From: Tannerella sp.
GTDB lineage: Bacteria > Bacteroidota > Bacteroidia > Bacteroidales > Tannerellaceae
Reading direction: 5' to 3'
DNA length: 6,656 bases
NCBI GenBank assembly: GCA_031263835.1
Contig: JAISEZ010000165.1
Location: 1-6,656, forward strand
Part shown: positions 1 through 6,490 of the stretch, piece after piece
How positions within the stretch are numbered: the first letter of the stretch is position 1
Layout: the number at the start of each line of letters is the position of its first letter
The notes under the pieces: generated by a model
Databases searched by the model: none
Told to the model about the DNA's origin: nothing
What the model saw: the letters and a program-made list of their open reading frames with translations, nothing else
Translations under genes and position numbers: made by a program

Positions 1-22
1 TAACCTTAAAAAATGAGTTTTT

Positions 23-370
23 ATGCGAAGCACATTCAAAGTTCTCTTTTATCTGAAAAGAGACAAACAAAAAAAGGACGGCAGCGTTCCGTTATTCTGC
101 CGGATAACCGTTGACGGCAAGGAAGTGCGTTTCGGAATGAAGCGCGACGTACAGCCCGGATACTGGAACGTGAAAGCTGGAAAGGCAACCGGGCGTTCTG
201 GCGAAGCGGTGGAAATTAATACACTGCTGGACTCCACCAAAGCGGCGATATACAAGGTATATCGGGCCCGGCCCCGACGTTCAACCCCGCCGTACACAAA
301 ATCACTTTCGACGCCACGCCGACCGCCGAATTTCGCCGGGCGCTCGACGAGGAAGTGGGAGTGGAAGTAG
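23..370 (+). pseudogene. Tyrosine recombinase (integrase), N-terminal fragment
   Basis: About 80 residues resemble the N-terminal arm-type DNA-binding domain of Bacteroidetes tyrosine recombinases: the opening STFKVLFYLKRDKQKKDG, a short beta region with CRITVDGKEVRFGMKR, then QPGYWNVKAGKATG and the helix starting INTLLDSTKAAIYKVY. Such proteins are usually about 400 residues and bind arm sites of an integrative element. The core-binding domain and the catalytic domain (R...HxxR...Y) are absent. After roughly position 265 the frame continues out of phase through DUF4469 coding sequence, giving an Arg/Pro-rich tail with no family resemblance, and stops at 368-370. The ATG at 23 is the only start giving the domain; no strong ribosome binding site is seen. 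I infer a broken integrase without recombinase activity. Recognition of the arm domain is fairly sure; whether the chimeric peptide is made is unknown. Confidence 0.75.
246..264. repeat. Perfect 8-bp inverted repeat at the integrase/DUF4469 junction
   Basis: CGATATAC (246-253) and GTATATCG (257-264) are exact reverse complements around the spacer AAG. The repeat lies where integrase resemblance ends and DUF4469 resemblance begins. Its position is seen directly; a role as a recombination crossover site is inference. It is followed at once by a GC-rich stretch containing GGGCCC. Confidence 0.6.
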
Positions 371-750
371 TGGGCAGGCAGACCGACGGCGGCTCCGTTA
401 TCGGACTGGTAACCGACGTGTTTACCGGCAAAACCGACGGCACGGTAACCCCCGGCGGCGATATTATCATCACCGGCGAGAAAATCAAGATTGCACCCGC
501 AGATGAAAACGGGCTGGGCGTGTTTTTCGTTTCCGACGCCGCCGGAGAGATACCCCTGGATTATCCCATAGCGGAGAACACTCCCAGGAAAATACTCTGC
601 CGTCTGCCCGCGCAGATTTCCGACGGCGGCGTGTACACCCTGAAAATCGTTACGCGCTACACCAGCGGGTCAATCCTGCTCAAGCAGCCCCGTACCATTC
701 TGTACGAGTTGCCTTTAACGGCACTGACACCGCAGCCGAATGCGACGTGA
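256..750 (+). pseudogene. HU-related DUF4469 protein, C-terminal fragment
   Basis: The frame reads GISGPAPTFNPAVHKITFD, then a linker with VTDVFTGKTDGTVTPGGDII, then an Ig-like fold (GEKIKIAPADENGLGVFFV ... YTLKIVTRYTSGSILLKQPR) and ends at TGA 748-750. This is the C-terminal half of Bacteroidetes HU-related proteins that carry an N-terminal HU-type DNA-binding region and a DUF4469 Ig-like domain. The HU-type region is missing: upstream the frame is open only back to a stop at 217-219, and sequence before about 256 belongs to the integrase in another frame. A GTG at 355 could open a 131-residue ORF, but it falls inside the conserved linker and is not convincing. I infer a 5'-truncated gene joined to an integrase fragment by deletion or recombination. 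The function of these proteins is poorly known; nucleoid or DNA binding is suggested by the HU part, which is lost here. Confidence 0.7.
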
Positions 751-762
751 ATCAAAGCGTCT

Positions 763-854
763 CTTTGACGGGAATCACAAGGGCGTTGTGACGGGAATCA
801 CAAAGGCATTGTGACGGGAATCACAAAGACGTTGTGGCGGGCATCACAAAGCCC
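763..854. repeat. Four 23-bp tandem repeats, each a CRP/FNR-like dyad
   Basis: Units are at 763-785, 786-808, 809-831 and 832-854. Units 2 and 3 contain TTGTGACGGGAATCACAA, a perfect dyad of TTGTGA and TCACAA with a 6-bp spacer. Unit 1 has CTTTGA as the left arm; unit 4 has TTGTGG and spacer CGGGCA. Dyad centres are near 771.5, 794.5, 817.5 and 840.5. TGTGA-N6-TCACA is the known operator geometry of Crp and several Crp/Fnr-family regulators. A degenerate relative (GACGTGAATCAAAGCGTC) lies at 744-761 across the DUF4469 stop. The unit length is not a multiple of three, so this is not a coding repeat. It may be a cluster of operators for the downstream operon, or an intergenic repeat carried with the DUF4469 remnant. 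The repeats are certain; the regulatory role is inferred. Confidence 0.85.
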
Positions 855-899
855 CGACGCAACCTTGTACAGATATATATAATGTATAAATGAAATTGT
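855..899 (+). promoter_or_regulatory. AT-rich leader and probable promoter region of xusA
   Basis: After the repeat array the sequence becomes strongly AT-rich (GATATATATAATGTATAAAT) just before the xusA ATG, as expected for a promoter and leader. I see no clear Bacteroides TTTG...TAnnTTTG pair: TTGTAC at 865-870 lies too close to TATAAT at 878-883, and TATAAA at 885-890 is only 14 bp from it. No convincing Fur box is visible. A promoter somewhere here is likely because the gene behind is broken and the xus operon starts here. Confidence 0.35.
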
Positions 900-3278
900 A
901 TGAACAAATTTAGAACCTCATTACTGGGGATTTTATCAGTAATTTATATCAGCCTCCCCCTGTCCGCAAACGGACAGGGTATAAAAGGGAAGGTGATTTC
1001 GTGCGACGACAGTCAGCCGCTCGCAGGAGTAACGGTACAGATTGAAGGAACCTCGACGGGCGCCGTCACCGACGGCGACGGACGGTATGCGCTCCCGACG
1101 CTTAAGCCGAAACGCTACACGCTGGCGTTTTCCTGTATGGGAATGAAAAGCGAAACCAGGACGGTGAACCTCGCCGCCGGAAAACGTGAAATCGTCGACG
1201 TATGTCTGGAAGAAGACGCCGTGACGCTCAACGAGGTGCTGATTACCGGCAAGTCGGCCACGCGGAAGATTAACGAACTTGCTTACAACGTGGTGGCAGT
1301 AGAGGTGAAACAGTTGCACAACACGACGATGGATTTGAGCCATGCGCTCGACCGCGTGTCCGGCGTACGGATTCGCGAGAGCGGCGGGGTAGGGTCGGGA
1401 TTCAACTTCTCGCTGAACGGCTTCACCGGCCGGCAGGTGAAGTTCTTTATCGACGGCATCCCGATGGAGAACTTCGGCTCGTCCTTCCAAATCAACAATA
1501 TCCCCATCAATCTGGCGGAACGCATCGAAGTGTACAAGGGGGTAGTGCCCATCTCTTTCGGCGCCGACGCGCTGGGCGGGGCGGTGAACATCGTTACCGG
1601 CAACCGGCAAAACAGTTACCTCGATGCGTCGTATTCCTTCGGCTCGTTCAATACACACAAGTCGTGCGTCAATACGGGATACACTTCCGCAAACGGCTTT
1701 ACCGTGCAGCTGAATCTTTTCCAGAACTATTCCGACAACAATTACCCCGTGAACGTCGACGTGGCCGACCTCTCCACCGGACTGTACGAGAATCGCCGCG
1801 TGAAGCGTTTCCATGACAACTACCGCAACGAAACGCTCATCGCCAACGTGGGCGTGACGGGCAGGAAATACGCCGACAAACTGCTGGTGGGCATCACGCT
1901 GGGACAGAACAAAGCCGACATACAGACGGCTGCGCGCATGGACCGCGTCTTCGGGGCGCGATTCAGGCGGGGAAACATCATCATGCCTTCCGTCCGGTAT
2001 TCCAAGAAAGACCTTTTCGCAAAAGGGCTTGACGTGAACATCACCGGAAACTACAACCTCGGATTCGAACAGACGGTGGATACCGTCGCCCGTCATTACA
2101 ACTGGGTGGGCGAATATAACGAAAAACCGTCGCCGGGAGGAGAACTGAGCCGCACCCTGTACAAATACAACAACCACAACGGTCTGCTGACCGGCAACAT
2201 CGCCTATAAAATCAATGACCGGCACTCCGTCATGCTCAACGACGTATTAAACGTCTTCGACCGCACCGGATTCGATGCCACAGACCCCGACAACAGGGAA
2301 ATGCAGCTTCCGCGGAAAACCGTCAAAAACGTGGCGGGACTGGGTTACCGGTTCGACTACAGCGACCGCTGGAATACGTCTGTTTTTGTCAAATATTTCG
2401 CCCAGTCCACCTCGTCGTTCACCACCGTGTACTATACGTCCGAAGGCACCATCTATCCCGAATTGAAAAGCCGGTACGACAAGTTCGGATACGGACTGGC
2501 AAGCACCTATTTTCTACTCTCCGACCTGCAATTCAAGTTCTCGTACGAGAAGAGTTTCCGACTCCCGGAAAACGAGGAACTGTTCGGCGATGCGAACACC
2601 CTGCTCGGCAATACGGAACTGCGCCCCGAAAGCAGCGACAACGTGAATGTCGGGCTGAACTTCACCACCACCGCCGGCCGTAATCACGGGCTGATTTTCG
2701 ACGGCAACCTGATTGTCCGCAATGCCGTCGATTACATCCGTCCGCAGCAAAACACCAACGGCACGCACCAGGTGATGACCAACCAGCGCGACGTCATCAA
2801 CATCGGCTACAACGGCGAAGTGCGATACTCGTATAAACGCCTCCTGACGGCCGGCGTCAACCTGACGTATCAGAACCTCCGCAACAATACCCGTTACGAG
2901 GAAGGCTCCACGAGGGAAAGCACCGTGTACCGCGACCGCATTCCCAACATGCCCTACTTCTTCGGCAACGGCGACGTCAATCTCTTTTTCCCCGGCGTGG
3001 GCGGAAGGGACAACAACCTGAGCATCGGATACAATCTGCTGTTCGTGTACGAATACTACCTGCGATGGCCCAGTCAGGGAGCCTCCGGCAGCAAATACAC
3101 CATTCCCGCACAGCTGTCGCAGGACGTCAACATCACCTACGCCATCAAAAAAGGCAGGTACAACCTCTCGGCAGAGTGCAGGAATATCACGGACACCAAT
3201 CTGTACGACAATTTCAGCCTTCAAAAGCCGGGAAGAAGCTTCTCCCTCAAGTTCAGGTATTTCATCAGCAGTAAATAG
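900..3278 (+). CDS. xusA: TonB-dependent outer-membrane siderophore receptor, XusA-like
   Basis: This 792-residue protein imports a large ligand, most likely a ferric (xeno)siderophore, across the outer membrane using TonB energy. Residues 1-26 are a signal peptide ending SANGQ. Residues about 27-104 form a carboxypeptidase-D-like regulatory domain typical of Bacteroidetes receptors. A linker with LNEVLITG (110-117) precedes the plug (about 122-236), whose VYKGVVPISFGADALGGAVN (211-230) is a classic plug motif. The beta-barrel fills the rest, ending in a typical aromatic-rich strand (GRSFSLKFRYFISSK). It lacks the SusC pairing, since no SusD gene follows. The next genes encode a DUF4374 lipoprotein and a PepSY membrane protein, the arrangement of XusABC, which in B. 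thetaiotaomicron uses enterobactin and salmochelin. The receptor call is firm; ligand and symbol rest on gene context. The repeat array upstream may control it. Confidence 0.85.
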   Translation: MNKFRTSLLGILSVIYISLPLSANGQGIKGKVISCDDSQPLAGVTVQIEGTSTGAVTDGDGRYALPTLKPKRYTLAFSCMGMKSETRTVNLAAGKREIVDVCLEEDAVTLNEVLITGKSATRKINELAYNVVAVEVKQLHNTTMDLSHALDRVSGVRIRESGGVGSGFNFSLNGFTGRQVKFFIDGIPMENFGSSFQINNIPINLAERIEVYKGVVPISFGADALGGAVNIVTGNRQNSYLDASYSFGSFNTHKSCVNTGYTSANGFTVQLNLFQNYSDNNYPVNVDVADLSTGLYENRRVKRFHDNYRNETLIANVGVTGRKYADKLLVGITLGQNKADIQTAARMDRVFGARFRRGNIIMPSVRYSKKDLFAKGLDVNITGNYNLGFEQTVDTVARHYNWVGEYNEKPSPGGELSRTLYKYNNHNGLLTGNIAYKINDRHSVMLNDVLNVFDRTGFDATDPDNREMQLPRKTVKNVAGLGYRFDYSDRWNTSVFVKYFAQSTSSFTTVYYTSEGTIYPELKSRYDKFGYGLASTYFLLSDLQFKFSYEKSFRLPENEELFGDANTLLGNTELRPESSDNVNVGLNFTTTAGRNHGLIFDGNLIVRNAVDYIRPQQNTNGTHQVMTNQRDVINIGYNGEVRYSYKRLLTAGVNLTYQNLRNNTRYEEGSTRESTVYRDRIPNMPYFFGNGDVNLFFPGVGGRDNNLSIGYNLLFVYEYYLRWPSQGASGSKYTIPAQLSQDVNITYAIKKGRYNLSAECRNITDTNLYDNFSLQKPGRSFSLKFRYFISSK

Positions 3279-3318
3279 TTTTTTAAATCAATTATAATCA
3301 CAAATAAATTAAGTAATT

Positions 3319-4566
3319 ATGTTATATTCAAGTATCAAAAAATTAGTACTCGCAACATCTGTTGCAACACTGTTCGCCTCGTGCGACAAAAAAAACGACG
3401 TGCTCGAACCGGAAGCGGAGGGCAATTTTCAGTACGTTGTAGTAGCGACGCCCGAAGGCAGCACCTCCGAGGGAGCCGACTATCTGCTACAGACAGGCAG
3501 CCTGACGGAAGGCAGTATCACCACCGTAGGCGCAGGCCTGGAACAGGACGGATACCGTTATTATGTGTTTCACAAAAACAAGGCGTTCAGTTTCCTCTAC
3601 GGACAGGGCAATCCCGGCGCCGTCACCACCTATGCGTTGAACGAAAACGGAATATTGACCTATCAGTCCAACCTGCAAACGGAAACCGTACAGGTCTTCG
3701 GCACGTACGGCGACGAGTTGATCCTGATGAAATGTCCGCGTTCGTTCGCCAGCCCCAATGCCGGCATTTACCGCGTGGACGCCGTTAATCCTCAGATCGT
3801 CGGCTCCACTTACATTGATGTGGCGCAGTTGGCGGGCAACGGCGAAATGGCGCACTTCACCGGCGTCTTTCAGGTGGACAATAAGGTTTATGCTCCCTAC
3901 ATGTGCATCAAGGACAATTATTTCCGTACCGACCTCACGGACAGCGTCTGGATTGCCGTCTTTTCCTGGCCCGACATGACGCTGGAACGGATCATCCGGG
4001 ATAACCGCACCTCGTATATCGGTCATTATTTCGCGCTGGCAGGGGTGTCGCAGGTCGAAAACGGCGACGTCTATACGTTTTCACATGCTCCCGCAGGTCA
4101 TGCCGAAGACGGCATAAAGCCGTCCGTGAAACCGTCGGCCGCCCTGCGCATCAAAAAAGGCGCAAGCGAATACGATCAGAATTATTTCTTTAACATCCAG
4201 GAAGCATCGGGAGGTTATCATCTGTATAAGGCCTTTTACCTGAGCGGCACAAAATTCCTGCTGACAGTCGGCGTCAACAAGGAAGAGACGCCCCAATGGG
4301 GAGAGACCAACGCACTGAAATTCGCCATCATAGACGTGGAGACGAAATCGTTCACCTGGGTTACCGGAATGCCGGAACCGGAGCAACTGGTGCACGTGTC
4401 GCGGTTGCCTTACGTGGAGGAAGACGGAACGGGCATCGCCTTCGGCATCACCGTTGCGAGCGAATATCCCCACGTCTATACCATCGACGTGGCTGCCGCC
4501 AGGGCGACCAAAGGGCTGGAAGTCATCTCGGGATGTATCACTTCCATCGGCAAGCTGACTTTTTAA
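3319..4566 (+). CDS. xusB: DUF4374 siderophore-binding lipoprotein, XusB-like
   Basis: The 415-residue product is a lipoprotein: a charged N-terminus, a hydrophobic stretch and the lipobox LFASC put the lipidated cysteine at residue 22, followed by DKKNDV. The mature part matches DUF4374 as I recognise it (QYVVVATPEGSTSEGADYLL near the start, repeated short strands such as YRYYVFHKNKAFSFLYGQG), probably a beta-propeller. The family member XusB of B. thetaiotaomicron binds ferric enterobactin and is found on the surface and in outer-membrane vesicles. It starts 40 bp after xusA with an AT-rich gap, no terminator and no obvious Shine-Dalgarno site, so cotranscription is likely. The residues after Cys22 are only partly acidic and differ from the strongly acidic surface-export signals described for Bacteroides, so surface exposure is not shown here. 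Family call strong; ligand inferred from the operon. Confidence 0.83.
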   Translation: MLYSSIKKLVLATSVATLFASCDKKNDVLEPEAEGNFQYVVVATPEGSTSEGADYLLQTGSLTEGSITTVGAGLEQDGYRYYVFHKNKAFSFLYGQGNPGAVTTYALNENGILTYQSNLQTETVQVFGTYGDELILMKCPRSFASPNAGIYRVDAVNPQIVGSTYIDVAQLAGNGEMAHFTGVFQVDNKVYAPYMCIKDNYFRTDLTDSVWIAVFSWPDMTLERIIRDNRTSYIGHYFALAGVSQVENGDVYTFSHAPAGHAEDGIKPSVKPSAALRIKKGASEYDQNYFFNIQEASGGYHLYKAFYLSGTKFLLTVGVNKEETPQWGETNALKFAIIDVETKSFTWVTGMPEPEQLVHVSRLPYVEEDGTGIAFGITVASEYPHVYTIDVAAARATKGLEVISGCITSIGKLTF

Positions 4567-4605
4567 CCTGATTGTGGACAGTGTCCGTTACCCGTTTTTT
4601 TCCGT

Positions 4606-5757
4606 ATGACTGCAAAAAGAGTAATTCGTAAAATCCACCTGTGTCTCGGGATAGTCTCCGGCGGCATTGTGAGCGTCATCTGTCTGACAGGCGCTATATG
4701 GGCGCTGCACATACACGGATGGGTTGGCAGCGGCGATCCGCTGATACCGGCTCAAGACCCCTCGCTGCTGCTGCGTCCGTCGGCGCTGGCGGCGATGGCG
4801 AAAGACGGTCTGGATGGACGTTTGCCGTCATATATCACTTATACGAAAGACAGACCGGCGTGGGCAGGCATTTACGGAAGGGGTGAACGGACGGTGGTGA
4901 TGATAGACCCGTATTCGGGAGAACCGCTGAAACGGACAAGTTTCAGCATGAACAGCGCCGGCGGACAGCCGTTCGACTTCTGGATGTTCATCCGGCGGGG
5001 GCATCAGTCGCTGTGGCTGCCTCGCGCCATTGGGCGTCCCCTGATTAACTACGGTACGCTGACGTTTGTCGTCGTATTGATTTCGGGGATTATCCTGTGG
5101 ATACCGAAAACGAAAAAGGCGGCGCAACACCGTCTACGGTTCAAATGGAAAAGAAGTACGGGAGTGAAGCGGAAAATCTTCGACTTCCACGCCATAGCGG
5201 GCATCTATGCCTCCGTCTTTCTCCTGCTGATGGGACTGACGGGCATGGTGTGGGGACTGGACTGGTATGCAAAATCCCTGTACCTGATAGCGGGCGGGGG
5301 TAAAGACGTGCCGGCAAACACGGAAAAATCCGACCCTGCCGGCGTCCACCCTGCCATCGACCCGATGCCTGCAACGGACAGCGTGTTCGAAATCATACTG
5401 CGTCGCTATCCCGATGCTGCGTCGTTCTATATCAACTGTCCCGATACCGCCGACCCTGCGTCGGTCATCAGGGCAACCGTCTATCCCGACAGGGGTGTTT
5501 ACTATAACCGCGATGTTTACGTTTTCGACAGGTATTCCCTGCAAGAAATCGAGCCGGCGGGGATTTACGGCGGCAGGTACCGGGACGTAAACTTTCCCGC
5601 CCGCCTGTTCCGCTCCATTTACGACCTGCATACAGGCGCCTTCTGGGGTACGCCCGGAAAGATACTGTATGTCGTTGCCGCCCTGACAGGCGCCACGTTC
5701 CCGTTTACAGGCGCGTATATGTGGTATAAACGACGAAAAAGGAAAACAGCAACATGA
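4606..5757 (+). CDS. xusC: PepSY-family inner-membrane protein, XusC-like putative ferric-siderophore reductase
   Basis: This 383-residue protein has the PepSY-associated transmembrane layout. Helices lie at about 12-34 (GIVSGGIVSVICLTGAIWAL), 147-166, 196-218 (IAGIYASVFLLLMGLTGMVW) and 353-374, with two periplasmic regions (about 35-130 and 225-335) and a basic C-terminus (KRRKRK). Histidines at the helix borders are H11 (RKIHLCLG), H133 (RRGHQSLWLP), H195 (FDFHAIAG) and H342 (DLHTGAFWG). Related proteins such as FoxB are haem-containing reductases that release iron from siderophores, so these histidines are candidate haem ligands; that is inference. It follows xusB by 39 bp and is the last gene of the operon. 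A separate ABC or MFS permease is not present, so XusC is the only inner-membrane component here. It could alternatively be a transporter subunit; its exact chemistry is unsettled. Confidence 0.82.
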   Translation: MTAKRVIRKIHLCLGIVSGGIVSVICLTGAIWALHIHGWVGSGDPLIPAQDPSLLLRPSALAAMAKDGLDGRLPSYITYTKDRPAWAGIYGRGERTVVMIDPYSGEPLKRTSFSMNSAGGQPFDFWMFIRRGHQSLWLPRAIGRPLINYGTLTFVVVLISGIILWIPKTKKAAQHRLRFKWKRSTGVKRKIFDFHAIAGIYASVFLLLMGLTGMVWGLDWYAKSLYLIAGGGKDVPANTEKSDPAGVHPAIDPMPATDSVFEIILRRYPDAASFYINCPDTADPASVIRATVYPDRGVYYNRDVYVFDRYSLQEIEPAGIYGGRYRDVNFPARLFRSIYDLHTGAFWGTPGKILYVVAALTGATFPFTGAYMWYKRRKRKTAT

Positions 5758-5817
5758 GTATCTGAGAAAATGGTAAGACGGCGGAACATTACGTCCGCAA
5801 AAGATATAAAGCGTTCT

Positions 5818-5846
5818 TTGACATATTGGTTTACACGTTTGATAAT
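5818..5846 (+). promoter_or_regulatory. Sigma70-like promoter with overlapping boxA-like sequence
   Basis: TTGACA (5818-5823) and GATAAT (5841-5846) are 17 bp apart, a near-consensus enterobacterial sigma70 layout and unusual for Bacteroidetes, where TTTG/TAnnTTTG is the rule. The -35 overlaps CGTTCTTTGACA (5812-5823), which matches 9 of 12 bases of the E. coli boxA antitermination element TGCTCTTTAACA and resembles sequence I recall from Bacteroidales rRNA leaders. Both readings cannot easily be true for one transcript start. It lies between xusC and the DUF3791 gene and would serve the latter. Confidence 0.35.
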
Positions 5847-5875
5847 AAAACGGAGGTCTGTTGAAAAGAAAGATG

Positions 5876-5883
5876 TACCTTTG
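5876..5883 (+). promoter_or_regulatory. Bacteroidetes -7 element (TAnnTTTG) upstream of the DUF3791 gene
   Basis: TACCTTTG fits the Bacteroides -7 consensus exactly and is followed by C. A start a few bases downstream would leave a short leader of about 15 bases before the ATG at 5905. No TTTG sits at the expected -33 distance; the nearest TTG (5861-5863) is too close. It supports translation of DUF3791 from 5905 rather than an upstream ATG, because that ATG would lie outside the message. Confidence 0.5.
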
Positions 5884-5904
5884 CCGTGTAAAATTAAATT
5901 AAGT

Positions 5905-6153
5905 ATGGAAACAGCATCGGAAAAGAGAACATTAGACCCGGAAGCGCGCGACAGAATCAGTTTCATTACGTTCATTATTCCTTATTTTGCCCGTTCGCTC
6001 AAGATGGACAGGCAGGAAGGCTACCGGTATTTAAAGAAATACGGCGGGATAGATTTCCTTTTTGAACACTGGTGGACACTGCATACCGAAGACCCGTTCT
6101 GGGCGGCACGCGCCTTGTATCAAGTTTGCCGTGACAATGGAGGCATGAGATGA
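5905..6153 (+). CDS. DUF3791 small protein, first gene of a TA-like module
   Basis: The 82-residue product has the DUF3791 look: a short start (METASEKRTLDPEARDRISF), a helix with FITFIIPYFARSLKMDRQEG, then YLKKYGGIDFLFEHWWTLHT and a closing helix. I chose ATG 5905 because the family begins there and TACCTTTG sits just upstream; the in-frame ATG at 5770 would add 45 residues with no family resemblance. DUF3791 genes commonly precede a DUF3990 gene, a family I recall as related to ADP-ribosyltransferases, and the pair looks like a toxin-antitoxin unit, though I cannot name the role of each partner with certainty. Here the stop overlaps the next start as ATGA (6150-6153), so the two were translationally coupled. 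The partner is truncated, leaving DUF3791 an orphan. Confidence 0.75.
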   Translation: METASEKRTLDPEARDRISFITFIIPYFARSLKMDRQEGYRYLKKYGGIDFLFEHWWTLHTEDPFWAARALYQVCRDNGGMR

Positions 6154-6218
6154 AAGTTTATCACGGCAGCTATACTTTAATCGAAAAAAAACAGTCATGT
6201 TATCACAAAGTCAGATAG
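6150..6218 (+). pseudogene. DUF3990 gene, N-terminal remnant (22 codons)
   Basis: The ATG at 6150 overlaps the DUF3791 stop, and the product starts MKVYHGSYTLIEK, the typical opening of DUF3990 proteins, whose YHGS stretch resembles the NAD-binding start of ADP-ribosyltransferase-like folds. After about 13 residues the resemblance ends in an A-run (AAAAAAAA near 6184-6191), and the frame stops at TAG 6216-6218 inside the following gene. A complete DUF3990 protein is usually well over 100 residues, so any catalytic domain is missing. I infer that a deletion or replacement removed the body and joined the remnant to the nucleotidyltransferase gene. It may still act as a short leader for coupling to the next gene. 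Confidence 0.6.
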
Positions 6219-6490
6219 ATATTATCATCCGGTCGATGTTGCCGTACAATCCGGTCAGGATAGGCATATTCGGCTCCGTAGCCCGCGGCGAAGATTCTCC
6301 GGAAAGCGATATTGATATTCTGTACCGGTTAAAAAGCGCCGTCGGGCTGTTCAATCTGGTACGGATGAAAGATGATATGGAGAAAAAGCTGAATGCCAGA
6401 ATAGACCTGGTTTCCGAGCAGTTTGTTCATCCGAAACTGAAGCCGCAAATCATGAACGATTTAAAAATAATTTACAGCAATGAACAATAA
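6197..6490 (+). CDS. mntA: MNT-type nucleotidyltransferase antitoxin, MntA-like
   Basis: The 97-residue product is a minimal nucleotidyltransferase. The signature G26-S27-(x10)-D38-x-D40 is complete (FGSVARGEDSPESDIDIL), and D70 in ARIDLVSE fits the third metal-binding aspartate, so the site looks active. In MntA/HepT systems (type VII toxin-antitoxin) this protein adds AMP units to the HEPN ribonuclease and silences it. The gene overlaps the next by 11 bases (6480-6490), as expected for coupled expression of the pair. Its start lies inside the DUF3990 remnant, after an A-rich stretch without a clear Shine-Dalgarno site. The only nearby promoter signals are those before DUF3791. Function as antitoxin is inferred from family and partner. 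Confidence 0.82.
   Translation: MLSQSQIDIIIRSMLPYNPVRIGIFGSVARGEDSPESDIDILYRLKSAVGLFNLVRMKDDMEKKLNARIDLVSEQFVHPKLKPQIMNDLKIIYSNEQ

Noticed and set aside
763..854. CRISPR array
   Set aside because: The repeats are directly tandem with no unique spacers of 25-40 bp, and no cas gene is present.
936..2225. 429-codon open frame on the - strand inside xusA
   Set aside because: It is the antisense shadow of a clearly real receptor gene. Its translation is His/Val/Arg-rich without any domain, and it covers signal, plug and barrel coding sequence.
3298..3303. TCACAA upstream of xusB as another CRP/FNR-like site
   Set aside because: Only one half-site is present; the matching TTGTGA is absent at the 6-bp spacing.
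4576..4601. Palindrome GGACAGTGTCC followed by a T-run between xusB and xusC, as a terminator
   Set aside because: The stem is only 4 bp with a 3-base loop and is 8 bases away from the T-run. The genes look like one operon.
5781..5798. GCGGA...TCCGC hairpin after xusC as a terminator
   Set aside because: Five base pairs with an 8-base loop and an A-rich rather than T-rich tail. No convincing terminator was found after xusC.
5770..5904. In-frame ATG at 5770 extending DUF3791 by 45 residues
   Set aside because: The added sequence is basic and unlike the family, and it crosses promoter-like DNA including TACCTTTG at 5876-5883. ATG 5905 fits the family start.
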